Assembly: GCA_016197365.1 (NCBI GenBank)
Contig: JACPVS010000003.1
Span: 1-64,000, forward strand
DNA length: 64,000 bases
Direction of reading: 5' to 3'
From: Mycolicibacterium cosmeticum
Lineage (GTDB): Bacteria > Actinomycetota > Actinomycetes > Mycobacteriales > Mycobacteriaceae
Of the stretch, positions 25,602 to 35,342 are shown in pieces. The translations under genes were made by a program, and so were the position numbers. Within the stretch, counting starts at the first letter, position 1. Every line of letters begins with the position of its first letter. The notes under the pieces are model-generated. The model was given only the letters and a program-made list of their open reading frames with translations. It was not told where the DNA came from and did no database searches.

Positions 25602-27809
25602 CTAGGGAGCAATTGCGCGCTCGCGGTAGCTCTTCTCCAAGGCCGCGCCTTCTACATCGAGATCGGGAACGTGTCTGTCGAACCACTTGGAGTGCAGCCA
25701 CATCCGATGGCCGAGCAAACTCATCGCCGCCGGAATCAGGGTGAGACGCACGATGAAGGCGTCGAGAAACACTCCTGCCGCCAATGTGAGACCCATTGAT
25801 TTGATGATGGGGTCCCCGCCGGCCATGAACGCGATGAAGACACCGAACATGATGAGCGCCGCGGCGCTGACCACCCGCGCCGACAACCCGATACCTGTGC
25901 GGATCGCGTCAAGTGGATCATCGGTGTTCGTGAATTGCTCTCTGATCCGAGAGACCACGAACACTTCGTAGTCGCTGGACAATCCGAAAATGATGGCCAA
26001 CAGGATGATCGGCAGAAAGCTGATTGTCTCTCCAGGAGTTACACCGAAAAATGCTGCGCCCCAACCCCATTGGAAAACGGCGACCTGCACTCCCAGTGCG
26101 GCGAACACCGACAGCAGAAAGCCGACGATCGAGGTCAGCGGCACCAGTGCCGCACGGAACGCCACCGTGAGCAGAAGGAAGGCCAACCCGACTACCACGA
26201 TGAGGAACACCGGCAGTGCGGAGGCGAGCTTGTCGGAGGTGTCGATATTGGAGGCGGTGTTCCCGCCGACCAGGATGGCGGCACCGGTGTTGGCGGTGAT
26301 CGCGTCGCGGTCGGTGCGGATGCGGGTGACCAAATCCGCGGTGGCGGGATCGTTGGGCCCCGTGCTGGGGATGACCTGGATGATCGCGGTGCGCTGGTCA
26401 CCGCCGGCGGGCGCGGCCGCGACTACTCCCTGCTCGCGAGCCAGATTGGCCGCGATGAGCGCCGGAGCTTTCGGATCGGAGGCCTGCGTGAGGTCGGCCA
26501 CGACGATCAATGGGCCGTTGAACCCGGCGCCCAGATGCGCGGCCGTCAAATCGTAGGCCTGGCGTGAGGTATTGGTCTGCGGCTGAGACGCACCGCTGGG
26601 AAGCCCCAGATGCATGCCGAAGGCGGGCAAACCGATGACCACCAACACCGCAACGCCGGAAACCAGCAGATATTTGTTGCACCGCACCACAAACCGCCCC
26701 CATGCCGCACCGGCGGTGCGGGTGGGCGTGTACGCCGCGACCTGCGCGACTTCCTGCGCCCGCCCCGGCTGCAGCGGGGTCGGAATGAACTTGGCGACCG
26801 ATTTGCCCGCGAACCCGAATAGGGCGGGCAGCAGCGTCAGGGCAATCAGCATGGCGATCAGGACCGATACAGCCGCCGCAACACCCATGTAGGTGAGGAA
26901 CGGAACCCCGACCACCGCCAGTCCGCACAGCGCGACGATGACCGTGAGCGCGGCGAAGACCACCGAGCCCCCGGCGGTGCCGACGGCGAGAGCGGCCGCC
27001 TCCTGCCGGGGCAGCAGCAGAAGCAGATTGTTGCGATACCGATGGAGAATGAACAGGCCGTAGTCGATGCCGCAGGACAAGCCCAGCATCAGTGCAAGCG
27101 ACAACGACGCCGAGGGCAGATCCACGAAAGCGGCAACCACGAAGATGCCGAGGGCGCCGATGCCGACACCGATGCTGGCGGTGATGATCGGCAGTCCGGC
27201 GGCCACTACCGCACCGAACGTCACCAGCAGGATCAGAAATGCGACGACGATGCCGATGATCTCGGGTAGGTGCGGGACCGAAACCTTGTATCCGGGGTAG
27301 ACGCTGCCGCCGTATTCGACCTGCACTCCGGCGTCCTGCACCGGGGCGAGTGCTGACGTCATCTCCTGCAGCTGGGGATCCCCGACCTGACCGAGCGGCG
27401 CCTTCCACTGCACCGTGCCAAGGCCGATGCGACCATCCGGCGCGATCTGCTTGGTCTGGCCGGGTCCGGCCGCGATGGCGATATCACCGATGGTATTCAG
27501 TGTGCTCACAGCGTGATCGATGACCGACGAGAACGCCGGATCGGTGACCACCCGCCCCTCGGGGACGGCGAACACGAGCTGGGTTTGTGCCCCGCTGAAG
27601 GCAGGCAAGTCATGTTGCAGTTGTTCGACCGCGCGCTGCGACTCCGTCCCAGGGATGGCGAAGCTGTCGCTGGGTTCACCGCGAAACCCCAGGAAAGCCG
27701 CGCCGACCCCGAGCAAAACCGCCAACCACACACCCACGACAACCCAGCGGCGACGGAAACTGTAGCCGCCAAGCTCGAACAGATAGCGCGACACCGTCTC
27801 TCCATTCAC
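25602..27809 (-). CDS. MMPL/RND-family membrane transporter
   Basis: 735 aa from GTG 27809; GTG 27794 is also possible, and the frame is open to 28016. Twelve predicted transmembrane helices in the two-halves RND layout, each half with a large external loop. Characteristic segments are GLSCGIDYGLFILHRYR in the first half and GLSSDYEVFVVSRIREQF in the second, the proton-relay Asp/Tyr motifs of MMPL proteins. It probably exports a lipid or hydrophobic compound. No accessory gene is beside it. It is divergent from the broken ABC1-kinase gene with about 205 bp between. Confidence 0.88.
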   Translation of the reverse strand: MNGETVSRYLFELGGYSFRRRWVVVGVWLAVLLGVGAAFLGFRGEPSDSFAIPGTESQRAVEQLQHDLPAFSGAQTQLVFAVPEGRVVTDPAFSSVIDHAVSTLNTIGDIAIAAGPGQTKQIAPDGRIGLGTVQWKAPLGQVGDPQLQEMTSALAPVQDAGVQVEYGGSVYPGYKVSVPHLPEIIGIVVAFLILLVTFGAVVAAGLPIITASIGVGIGALGIFVVAAFVDLPSASLSLALMLGLSCGIDYGLFILHRYRNNLLLLLPRQEAAALAVGTAGGSVVFAALTVIVALCGLAVVGVPFLTYMGVAAAVSVLIAMLIALTLLPALFGFAGKSVAKFIPTPLQPGRAQEVAQVAAYTPTRTAGAAWGRFVVRCNKYLLVSGVAVLVVIGLPAFGMHLGLPSGASQPQTNTSRQAYDLTAAHLGAGFNGPLIVVADLTQASDPKAPALIAANLAREQGVVAAAPAGGDQRTAIIQVIPSTGPNDPATADLVTRIRTDRDAITANTGAAILVGGNTASNIDTSDKLASALPVFLIVVVGLAFLLLTVAFRAALVPLTSIVGFLLSVFAALGVQVAVFQWGWGAAFFGVTPGETISFLPIILLAIIFGLSSDYEVFVVSRIREQFTNTDDPLDAIRTGIGLSARVVSAAALIMFGVFIAFMAGGDPIIKSMGLTLAAGVFLDAFIVRLTLIPAAMSLLGHRMWLHSKWFDRHVPDLDVEGAALEKSYRERAIAP

Positions 27810-28014
27810 TCGGTCACACGGTGCTATGCCCGCTGCGCGACGATTCATGCAAACCGTCCGCTGCGAGGTGGAATACCGCGACCTGTGGTGTAGATCACCG
27901 TTCTGTTTGACGCTCCGTTCACGACTACTCCTTTGACGAACAACGGACCCGCCCGCGGACGACAGCAGGAGAAGCATCTGTGGCACGTCACGCGGAGACC
28001 CTAGGTCTGCCGAC

Positions 28015-28571
28015 ATGAGCAGTCAGGAGGAATCCGCGGGCCGGGTGACGCGCACGGCGCGGTTGGGCAAGGTGGCAGCCAGGCAGGCGGCCCGCCACGC
28101 CGCGGGGAACCTCCGGAAACCGTTCCAGTCCGAGCAGGAAAGGGCCCGCGCCCGGGACGAGCAGATGCTTCGCTTCGCCGACGACCTCGTGGTGACCCTG
28201 GGATCCATGCGCGGTGCCGCGGTGAAGCTCGGGCAGATCATCTCGCTGCTGAACTTCGGCCTCAGCTCCCAGCAGTCCCGCGCCGAATTCTCGCGCCGGT
28301 TGGCGCCCCTGTTCAGCTCGGCGCCCGCCGTCGACAACGACGCCCTGTTCAAGGTCATCCACCGAGAGCTCGGTTCGGAGGGCCGCCGCCTGCTGGCGAC
28401 CATAGATGGTGCGCCCATCGCGACGGCCTCACTCGGCCAGGTGTACCGGGGCACCTTGCACGACGGGCGCGAGGTCGCCATCAAAGTGCAATACCCGGCG
28501 GCGCGCGACGCCGTGCGCGCAGATCTGAAAACATGGCGCTGCTGGTCCGGCTGCGCAAGACGATCACATAG
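28015..28571 (+). pseudogene. Truncated, frameshifted ABC1/UbiB-type atypical kinase gene
   Basis: The first about 171 codons encode the N-terminus of an ABC1 kinase. GAAVKLGQIISL is the KxGQ motif, and PIATASLGQVYRG with VAIKVQYP is the Ala-rich loop and catalytic Lys. At 28528-28531 the run CTGAAAAC loses frame: adding one A restores LKNMALLVRLRKT, which then meets TAG at 28569-28571. A complete protein would be about 430-480 aa, so the catalytic core and C-terminus are missing. Both a 1-nt deletion and a 3' truncation are therefore present. It abuts the tldE 3' end. Confidence 0.8.
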
Positions 28572-28608
28572 GTTGCAAGGATCCTCAGGGGCCTCTCGGC
28601 AAAGACAG

Positions 28609-29979
28609 TTACTGCGCCTGGCTGACCGAGGACATGTGGAAGTCCGGGATCCGCAGCGACGGCATGGTGGCCCGGGTGGCCCAGTCGCCCCACTCCCGCG
28701 GCAGGGTCGGCTCGGCGACGCCGGCCTCGGTGGCGCGGCGCAACAGGTCCAATGGGCTCTCGTTGAACCGGAAGTTGTTGACCGCGCCGGTCACCTCACC
28801 GTTTTCGATGAGGTACACACCGTCACGCGTCAGGCCGGTCAGCAGCAGCACCGCCGGATCGACGGTGCGGATGTACCACAGCGTCGTCAGCAGCAACCCG
28901 CGCTCGGTGGTAGCGATCATGTCGGCCAGTGACGCCGTCCCGCCGGTCATCAGCAGGTTGTCCGCCGGAACCGCCACCGGCACATCGAATTCGGCGGCGG
29001 CCGACCGGGGGTAGGCCAGTTCGTTGATCACCCCGTCACGCAGCCAGTCCACCCGCCTGATGTCCAGGCCGTTGTCGAAGATCGACACCCGCTCCGAGGA
29101 GCTCGGCACCGCGACGAACGGTTGACATTCCTGGCCGGGAGCCCGCGGGTCGGAGTACAAGGTCAGCGGCAGCTCGGTGAGCTTCTCCCCCACCCGCGTC
29201 CCGCCGGGCCCCGACAGGGCGGTGCGGCCCTCCTGCGCCCCGCGACCGTCCATGCTCCAGCCGAGATAGATCAGCATGTCGGCCACCGTGGAGGGCGGCA
29301 TCACCGTCTCATACCGCCCGGCGGGCAGGTCCACCGAACGCGACGCCCAACCCAGTCGGGTCGAAAGTTCTTCCAGCAGTTCATCAGTGGGCACATCCGC
29401 GTAGTCGGGAGTGCCGACCCCCGCCCACGCGCTGGCACCACTGCGCTTGGCATTGATCTCCACCGAGCCCGTCGGCTGGGTGTAGCGCCGGCGCAGGCCG
29501 CCCGAGGTGGCGACGAACGTCGTCTCCAGCACGTGCCGCGCGTACCCGTACAGCGTGTCGGCACCACGGAACCCGCGCACCAGACTCGTTGCCACATCGG
29601 CGAACACGTCAGCCCCGGTGACCGGCACCGGGGCATCCCAGTCCGCTGGCCCACCGTCGGCGGCCAATGCGGGCGCGGCATCGCTGGCCGAGGGCGCCGA
29701 GGCGGCGGCATCCTGGGAGGCCGCGACCAGTCCGGCGATCGCCGACGAGTCGACCTCCGATGACGTCACCGACCCCACCTGGGCGTCACCCCCGCGTCGC
29801 ACCACCGAAATGACGGTGGTGGTGCGGCCGCGGGTTTCGCCGTTGGTGGTCATCGAATTACCGGCCCACCGCAGAGACGCATCCGACCGGTCGGTGACGA
29901 TGACGGTGGTTTCGTCGGCCTTGCCGCGCTGGGCCGCCTCGGCCAGCACAGCGTCGACGACGTGTAGCGTGCTGATCAT
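28609..29979 (-). CDS. pmbA: TldE/PmbA-family metalloprotease partner subunit
   Basis: 456 aa from ATG 29979; the open frame continues upstream but inside tldD. The protein covers the full TldE/PmbA fold and lacks the HExxxH zinc motif, as expected for the non-catalytic subunit. Its start overlaps the tldD end (ATGA), so the two chains are made together and should form the TldD/TldE heterodimer that degrades or processes unfolded peptides. It corresponds to Rv2314c in M. tuberculosis by order and content. Confidence 0.9.
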   Translation of the reverse strand: MISTLHVVDAVLAEAAQRGKADETTVIVTDRSDASLRWAGNSMTTNGETRGRTTTVISVVRRGGDAQVGSVTSSEVDSSAIAGLVAASQDAAASAPSASDAAPALAADGGPADWDAPVPVTGADVFADVATSLVRGFRGADTLYGYARHVLETTFVATSGGLRRRYTQPTGSVEINAKRSGASAWAGVGTPDYADVPTDELLEELSTRLGWASRSVDLPAGRYETVMPPSTVADMLIYLGWSMDGRGAQEGRTALSGPGGTRVGEKLTELPLTLYSDPRAPGQECQPFVAVPSSSERVSIFDNGLDIRRVDWLRDGVINELAYPRSAAAEFDVPVAVPADNLLMTGGTASLADMIATTERGLLLTTLWYIRTVDPAVLLLTGLTRDGVYLIENGEVTGAVNNFRFNESPLDLLRRATEAGVAEPTLPREWGDWATRATMPSLRIPDFHMSSVSQAQ

Positions 29980-31493
29980 GACCGCCCCGATTCCGCTTGT
30001 GTATTCAGCACATTCACCCCGCGGAACAACGCCGACGGACACCCATGGCTGACGGCGGCCACCTGGCCGGGCTGCGCCTTGCCACAGTTGAAGGCTCCGC
30101 CCAGACGCCAGGTCGACGTGCCGCCCACCGCTTCCATCGAACCCCAGAAGTCGGTGGTGGTGGCCTGGTAGGCCACGTCGCGCAGCTGGCCGTCGAGCCG
30201 GCCGTCGGTGATCTTGAAGAACCGTTGGCCGGTGAACTGGAAGTTGTAGCGCTGCATGTCGATCGACCACGATTTGTCGCCGACGATGTAGATGCCGTTC
30301 TGCACCCGGGCGATCAGATCCGCGGTGCTCAGGTCATCGGCGCCCGGCTGCAGCGACACATTGGCCATCCGCTGGATGGGCACATGGTGTGGCGAATCGG
30401 CGTAGGAGCACCCGTTGGACCGCGCCTCGCCGAGCCGCGGCGCGAACACCCGGTCCAGCTGGTAGCCGACGAACAGGCCGCCGCGCACCAGATCCCAGCT
30501 CTGCGACCGCACCCCCTCGTCGTCGAAACCGATACTGGCCAAGCCGTGTTCGACGGTACGGTCAGCGGTCACGTTCATCACCGGTGAGCCATAGGTCATG
30601 GTGCCGAGCTTGTCGGGAGTGGCGAACGAGGTGCCGGCATAGGCGGCCTCATACCCGATCGCCCGGTCGTATTCGGTGGCGTGCCCGATGGACTCGTGGA
30701 TGGTCAACCACAGGTTGGACGGGTCGATCACCAGATCGGTCGGACCCGCGGTGACGCTGGGCGCCTTCACCTTTTCTGCGAGTAGGGCGGGCAGCTCGGC
30801 CAGTTCGGCGCTCCAGTCCCACACGCGGTCGTCGCTGACGGCTTCCCAGCCCCGACCCATCGGCGGCGCCAACGTGCGCATCGTCTCGAAGGTGCCGGCC
30901 GCGGGGTCCACGGTGACGGCCTCCAACTGCGACTGCACCCGCACCCGCTGCTGCGTGGTCGAGGTGCCGAACGTGTCGGCGTAGAAGCTCTGCTCCTTGA
31001 CCGCCATCAGGTGCGCCGACGCATGATCCACCCCGTCGGCGGCCAGCAGGCGTTGCGAGTAGTCGGCCAGTCGCGCGATCTTGTCGGCCGCCGAGACCGA
31101 GAACGGGTCGACCTCGTAGTCGGACACCCAATGCAGATCCGTGTACACCGGTTCGGCGGCCAGCTCGATGCGCTCGGCGTTCAGCGGCGCCAGGGTGGTG
31201 GCGACCCGAACCGCTCGGCGCGCCGTGTCGGCCGCGGTGGCCGCATCCAGTTCCGCGTGCGAGGCGAAACCCCACGTGCCGTCCACGATCACCCGCACGG
31301 CCAACCCGATCTCACGGGTGACCACCGACGACTCGAGCTCACCGTCGCGCAGCCCGATCTCTTCGGTGGTGATGCGGTGTATGCGCAGGTCGGCGTAGTC
31401 GGCACCGGCGGCGCGGGCGGCCGACAGAGCGGCATCGGCCAGCACCTGTCGGGGCAACGCGAGGAAGTCGGGATCGACGCTTCGAGCGGTCAC
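29976..31493 (-). CDS. tldD: TldD-family zinc metalloprotease, catalytic subunit
   Basis: 505 aa. Zinc-binding HESIGH at 266-271 is the HExxxH motif of TldD, and the downstream RSNGCSYAD segment supplies the cysteine ligand region. Residues 1-240 form the N-terminal substrate-tunnel domain. The length is normal for the family. It forms a two-gene operon with tldE and is divergent from the uspA-like gene with only 28 nt between starts. Corresponds to Rv2315c. Confidence 0.92.
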   Translation of the reverse strand: MTARSVDPDFLALPRQVLADAALSAARAAGADYADLRIHRITTEEIGLRDGELESSVVTREIGLAVRVIVDGTWGFASHAELDAATAADTARRAVRVATTLAPLNAERIELAAEPVYTDLHWVSDYEVDPFSVSAADKIARLADYSQRLLAADGVDHASAHLMAVKEQSFYADTFGTSTTQQRVRVQSQLEAVTVDPAAGTFETMRTLAPPMGRGWEAVSDDRVWDWSAELAELPALLAEKVKAPSVTAGPTDLVIDPSNLWLTIHESIGHATEYDRAIGYEAAYAGTSFATPDKLGTMTYGSPVMNVTADRTVEHGLASIGFDDEGVRSQSWDLVRGGLFVGYQLDRVFAPRLGEARSNGCSYADSPHHVPIQRMANVSLQPGADDLSTADLIARVQNGIYIVGDKSWSIDMQRYNFQFTGQRFFKITDGRLDGQLRDVAYQATTTDFWGSMEAVGGTSTWRLGGAFNCGKAQPGQVAAVSHGCPSALFRGVNVLNTQAESGRS

Positions 31494-31521
31494 GGTTTCC
31501 TACCGTAGCGAAGCGGCTTTA

Positions 31522-32397
31522 ATGAGGAGCATGTCCGGCCGCCGATCGACCGTGTTGGGTTACGCGCTGGTGGCGCCCAGCCTCTTCGGCGTCGTCACCT
31601 TCCTGCTGCTGCCCATGCTGGTGGTGGCCTGGCTGAGCCTGTACCGCTGGGATCTGCTGGGCCCCATTCGATTTGTCGGGCTGAACAATTGGCAGTCGGT
31701 GCTGACCGATCCGACGTTCGCGATGTCGTTGTTGGTGACGGTGGCGTTCATCGCGATGGTGGTGCCCGCGCAGACACTGCTGGGCCTGGCCGCGGGCGCG
31801 ATGCTCGCCCAGGGCTTACCGGGCACCGGATTTCTGCGCACGCTCTACGTGCTGCCGTGGATCTGCTCCCCGCTGGCGATCGGCGTGCTCTGGCGCTGGA
31901 TCCTGTCCCCCACCGACGGCGCCCTGAGCACCGTCACCGGCCGGCACATCGAATGGTTGACCGATCCCGGGCTGGCCCTGCCCGTGGTCTCGGCGGTGAC
32001 GGTGTGGACAAACGTCGGCTATGTCTCGCTGTTCTTCCTGGCCGGCATCCTCGCCATCCCGCGGAGTGTGCACGACGCGGCGCGCACCGACGGCGCCACC
32101 AGTTGGCAACGCTTTCGCTACATCACCGTGCCGATGCTGCGGCCCACCATGTATTTCGTCTCGGTGACCGGGGTGGTGAGCGCCGCGCAGGTGTTCGACA
32201 CCGTGTACGCCCTCACCGACGGTGGTCCGCAGGGGCGCACCGACCTTGTCGCCCACCGGATCTACGCGGAGGCCTTCGGCGCGGCCAGCGTCGGGCGCGC
32301 AGCGGTGATGGCCGCCATTCTCTTCGTGCTACTGGTCGGCGTCACGCTGGTGCAGCACGTGTACTTCCGGCAGCGGGTCAGCTATGACGTCACGTAA
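31522..32397 (+). CDS. uspA: Sugar ABC transporter permease (UspA-like)
   Basis: 291 aa, six predicted transmembrane helices. The cytoplasmic EAA loop (DAARTDGATSWQRFRYITVPML) contacts an ATPase. MalF/UgpA-type permease. ATG 31531 is an alternative start. It overlaps uspB by 14 nt. The order permease-permease-binding protein with no ATPase, next to tldD/tldE, matches M. tuberculosis uspABC (Rv2316-Rv2318), an amino-sugar importer. The ATPase must be encoded elsewhere. Confidence 0.85.
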   Translation: MRSMSGRRSTVLGYALVAPSLFGVVTFLLLPMLVVAWLSLYRWDLLGPIRFVGLNNWQSVLTDPTFAMSLLVTVAFIAMVVPAQTLLGLAAGAMLAQGLPGTGFLRTLYVLPWICSPLAIGVLWRWILSPTDGALSTVTGRHIEWLTDPGLALPVVSAVTVWTNVGYVSLFFLAGILAIPRSVHDAARTDGATSWQRFRYITVPMLRPTMYFVSVTGVVSAAQVFDTVYALTDGGPQGRTDLVAHRIYAEAFGAASVGRAAVMAAILFVLLVGVTLVQHVYFRQRVSYDVT

Positions 32398-33196
32398 CGC
32401 CCTCATCTACGCGGGCCTGCTGACGGGTGCGCTGATCACGCTGGTGCCGTTCCTGCTCGGTCTGATGACCTCATTCACCTCCCCGCAGCAGTTCAATACC
32501 GGTTCCCCGCTGTCCATTCCGGCGCCGTCGACGCTGGCCAACTATGCCGCCCTGGGTGATGCCGGCTTCGGTCGCGCGCTGGTGGTCACCGCGTTGGTGA
32601 CCGCGACCGTCCTGTTGGGGCAGCTGACGTTGTCGGTGCTGGCGGCATATGCGTTCGCCCGGTTGAACTTCCCCGGCCGGGACACCGTGTTCTGGGTGTA
32701 TCTGGCCACGCTCATGGTGCCCGCCACCGTGACGGTGGTGCCGCTGTATCTGATGATGGCCGAGGCCGGACTGCGCAACACCTTCTGGGCGCTGGTGCTG
32801 CCGTTCCTGTTCGGTTCCCCGTATGCGATCTTCCTGTTGCGCGAGCACTTCCGGGGTATCCCCGCCGACCTGATGGACGCCGCCCGCCTGGACGGTGCCA
32901 ACACCCTGGACGTGTTGGTGCATGTGGTGCTGCCGGCGAGCCGGCCCATCCTCGCGACGCTGGCGATGATCACCGTGGTGTCGCAGTGGAACAACTTCAT
33001 GTGGCCGTTGGTCATCACCAGCGGCCCGCGCTGGCAGGTGCTGACCGTGGCCACCGCGGGTCTGCAGTCCCGCTTCGACGCGCAGTGGACGGTGGTGATG
33101 GCCGCGACGACGGTCGCGATCGTGCCGCTGTTGATACTTTTCGTCCTGCTCGGCAGGCATCTGATCCGCTCCATCGTGGTGACGGGGCTCAAATGA
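32384..33196 (+). CDS. uspB: Sugar ABC transporter permease (UspB-like)
   Basis: 270 aa, six transmembrane helices, MalG/UgpE type. The EAA motif is DAARLDGANTLDVLVHVVLP. It starts inside the uspA 3' end, so translation is coupled. With UspA it would form the membrane channel of the sugar importer. The second permease of this locus is also called uspE in some annotations. Confidence 0.85.
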   Translation: MTSRNALIYAGLLTGALITLVPFLLGLMTSFTSPQQFNTGSPLSIPAPSTLANYAALGDAGFGRALVVTALVTATVLLGQLTLSVLAAYAFARLNFPGRDTVFWVYLATLMVPATVTVVPLYLMMAEAGLRNTFWALVLPFLFGSPYAIFLLREHFRGIPADLMDAARLDGANTLDVLVHVVLPASRPILATLAMITVVSQWNNFMWPLVITSGPRWQVLTVATAGLQSRFDAQWTVVMAATTVAIVPLLILFVLLGRHLIRSIVVTGLK

Positions 33197-33206
33197 GGCC
33201 GGCCCG

Positions 33207-34517
33207 ATGAGACCCAAGTTCTCCACCCTGCTGGCCACCGGCATCGCCGTCGCCGGCGTGCTGCTGCTCATCGCGGGCATGCTGCTGGGCCGCACAACTG
33301 ATTCCGGCAGAACTGTCGTCACGGTGCGACTGTGGGACGAGCAGGTGGCCGCCGCCTACCGGCAGTCGTTCGCCGAGTTCAGTCGCACCCATCCCGATAT
33401 CGAGGTGCACGTCAACGTCGTCGCGTACGCGAACTACTTCAACTCGCTGCGCACCGACATCGCCGGCGGCGGCGCCGACGACATCTTCTGGATGTCGAAC
33501 GCCTACCTGTCGGGCTACGCCGACAACCGCAGACTGCTGTCGATGGAGCCGTCGGCCGACTGGGATCCGTCGACCGTCGCGCAGTTCACCCGCAACGGAA
33601 CACTCTGGGCCGTACCGCAACTCACCGACGCCGGGATCGCGGTCTACTTCAACGCCGACCTGCTGCAGGCCGCGGGTGTAGAACTTGCCGAGTTGGTCGA
33701 CGCGCACTGGTCCGTCGGCGACGACGACACCTTGCGGCCACTGCTGGCCCGACTGACCGTCGACCAGAACGGCAACCGCCCCGGCACACCGGCTTTCGAC
33801 CCTCAACGGATCCGGCAGTGGGGCTACAATGCCGCCAACGATCTGCAGGGCATCTACCTCAACTACATCGGATCAGCCGGGGGCACCTTCACCGACGGTG
33901 ACCGGTTCACCTTCGCCAACGACCAGGCCGCGCAGGCCTTCGAGTATCTGGTGCGCCTGATCAACACCGACCACGTTGCGCCGTCGGCCGCGGACACCAA
34001 CGGCAACGGTGACTTCTCGCGCAATCAGTTCCTCGCCGGGCGGATGGCGTTGTTCCAGTCCGGCACCTACAACCTGGCGGCCATCGCCACGCAGGCGACG
34101 TTCCGGTGGGGTGTGGCGCTGCTGCCGATCGGCCAGGCCGGGCGGGTCAGCGTCACGAATGGGATTGCGGCGGCCGCGAACTCCGCCACCACCCACCCCG
34201 AGGCGGTACGCCAGGTGCTGGCCTGGATGGGCAGCCGTGACGGCAACGAATACCTGGGTGCCGACGGCTCGGCCATCCCGGCCGTGCTCAGCGCCCAGCC
34301 GGTGTACTTCGAGCACTGGCGGCGTCGGGGTGTGGACGTCACCCCGTTCTTCTCGGTGCTGCGCGGCCCGCAGATCCCGGCCCCCGGCGGCGCCGGTTTC
34401 GCGGCCGGATACCAGGCGTTGCAGCCGTATTTCGACGAGATGTTCCTGGGACGCCTCGCCGTGCCGGACGCGTTGACACAGGCGCAGCAGGCCGCCAACA
34501 CGGCCGCCGCGCGCTGA
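33207..34517 (+). CDS. uspC: Extracytoplasmic sugar-binding protein (UspC-like)
   Basis: 436 aa. An N-terminal hydrophobic segment (about 8-28) serves as signal or membrane anchor. There is no lipobox cysteine, so it is not an obvious lipoprotein. The rest is a type 1 extracellular solute-binding protein: VTVRLWDEQV, then PQLTDAGIAVYFNADLLQAAG, and FLAGRMALFQSG, all typical of the MalE/UgpB class. It begins 10 nt after uspB and completes the importer operon. The expected ligands are amino sugars by analogy with M. tuberculosis UspC. Confidence 0.87.
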   Translation: MRPKFSTLLATGIAVAGVLLLIAGMLLGRTTDSGRTVVTVRLWDEQVAAAYRQSFAEFSRTHPDIEVHVNVVAYANYFNSLRTDIAGGGADDIFWMSNAYLSGYADNRRLLSMEPSADWDPSTVAQFTRNGTLWAVPQLTDAGIAVYFNADLLQAAGVELAELVDAHWSVGDDDTLRPLLARLTVDQNGNRPGTPAFDPQRIRQWGYNAANDLQGIYLNYIGSAGGTFTDGDRFTFANDQAAQAFEYLVRLINTDHVAPSAADTNGNGDFSRNQFLAGRMALFQSGTYNLAAIATQATFRWGVALLPIGQAGRVSVTNGIAAAANSATTHPEAVRQVLAWMGSRDGNEYLGADGSAIPAVLSAQPVYFEHWRRRGVDVTPFFSVLRGPQIPAPGGAGFAAGYQALQPYFDEMFLGRLAVPDALTQAQQAANTAAAR

Positions 34518-35342
34518 CTACAGGCTGGTGGCCAGGAAGGTGAAAGCCTCCAGATACCAGGCGAGTCCGCACACCAACGCGATGGTCCCCAACGCCACAT
34601 AGTCGGCGCCGTGCGGGCGCGACGGATGCGCCGAGATCTGGCCCACCCCACCGCGCGCGACGATCGCGTCGCCCATCTCGTCGGCCCGGCGCAATGACAC
34701 GGTCACCGCGGCGGCCATCAGGTCCACCACTTCGGCGGCCCACTGCTTGCGCCGGTCGCGGCGCCCCTCCCGGTGGGCGCGGGGCCGCAGCCGGCGAGCG
34801 GCGTAGAGCACGCTGAATTCGTCGATCAGCATGGGGAACGCCCGCAACGCCAGCGCGATGGCGACCGCCCAGTCGTCGATCGGCAGGCGCAGCCACCGCA
34901 GCGGCCGGCCCAAGGTCGAGATGGCCGGGGCGACTTCGGCGACGTTGGTGGTCCACGACACCAGCGCACCGAGGCCCAACAACACGATCGACACCGCGGT
35001 GATCCGCAGGAAGTTCAGCGCACCGCCGAGGCCGATCTCGGCGCCCGCGATGTGCAGATACGGCGAGCCCGCGGCGAACGACGCCGTAACCCCGCCCAGC
35101 AGCAGGATCAGCCACAGCCAGCTGGGGATCGACGGCAGCGCGCCACGCGGAATCTTGGCCAGGGCGGCGGTCACCAGCACCACCACGGCGACGAAGCCGA
35201 TCGGCAGCCACCCCGGATAGAAGGTCAACAGGACGCCCAGTGCGGCGACGGCGATGAGTTTGGTTCCGGCCCAGAGGCGATGGATGACCGAGTCCCCGGG
35301 TACCGGTCGCAGCAGCACAACCGGCCGGCGTGGCGCGCTCAT
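34518..35342 (-). CDS. ECF transporter transmembrane component (EcfT/CbiQ family)
   Basis: 274 aa with five or six hydrophobic helices and the EcfT coupling motifs: [12 protein letters not shown], then [10 protein letters not shown], and DAIVARGG near the C-terminus (the two A-R-G-type motifs that dock onto the ATPases). Overlaps the upstream ATPase fusion by 4 nt. Together they form an energy-coupling-factor vitamin or metal importer. Corresponds to Rv2325c. The substrate is not evident. Confidence 0.88.
   Translation of the reverse strand: MSAPRRPVVLLRPVPGDSVIHRLWAGTKLIAVAALGVLLTFYPGWLPIGFVAVVVLVTAALAKIPRGALPSIPSWLWLILLLGGVTASFAAGSPYLHIAGAEIGLGGALNFLRITAVSIVLLGLGALVSWTTNVAEVAPAISTLGRPLRWLRLPIDDWAVAIALALRAFPMLIDEFSVLYAARRLRPRAHREGRRDRRKQWAAEVVDLMAAAVTVSLRRADEMGDAIVARGGVGQISAHPSRPHGADYVALGTIALVCGLAWYLEAFTFLATSL

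Noticed and set aside
28572..28932. Continuation of the ABC1-kinase frame past 28571 as coding sequence.
   Set aside because: It shows no kinase motifs after the frameshift and runs antisense into tldE, so it is a chance open frame.
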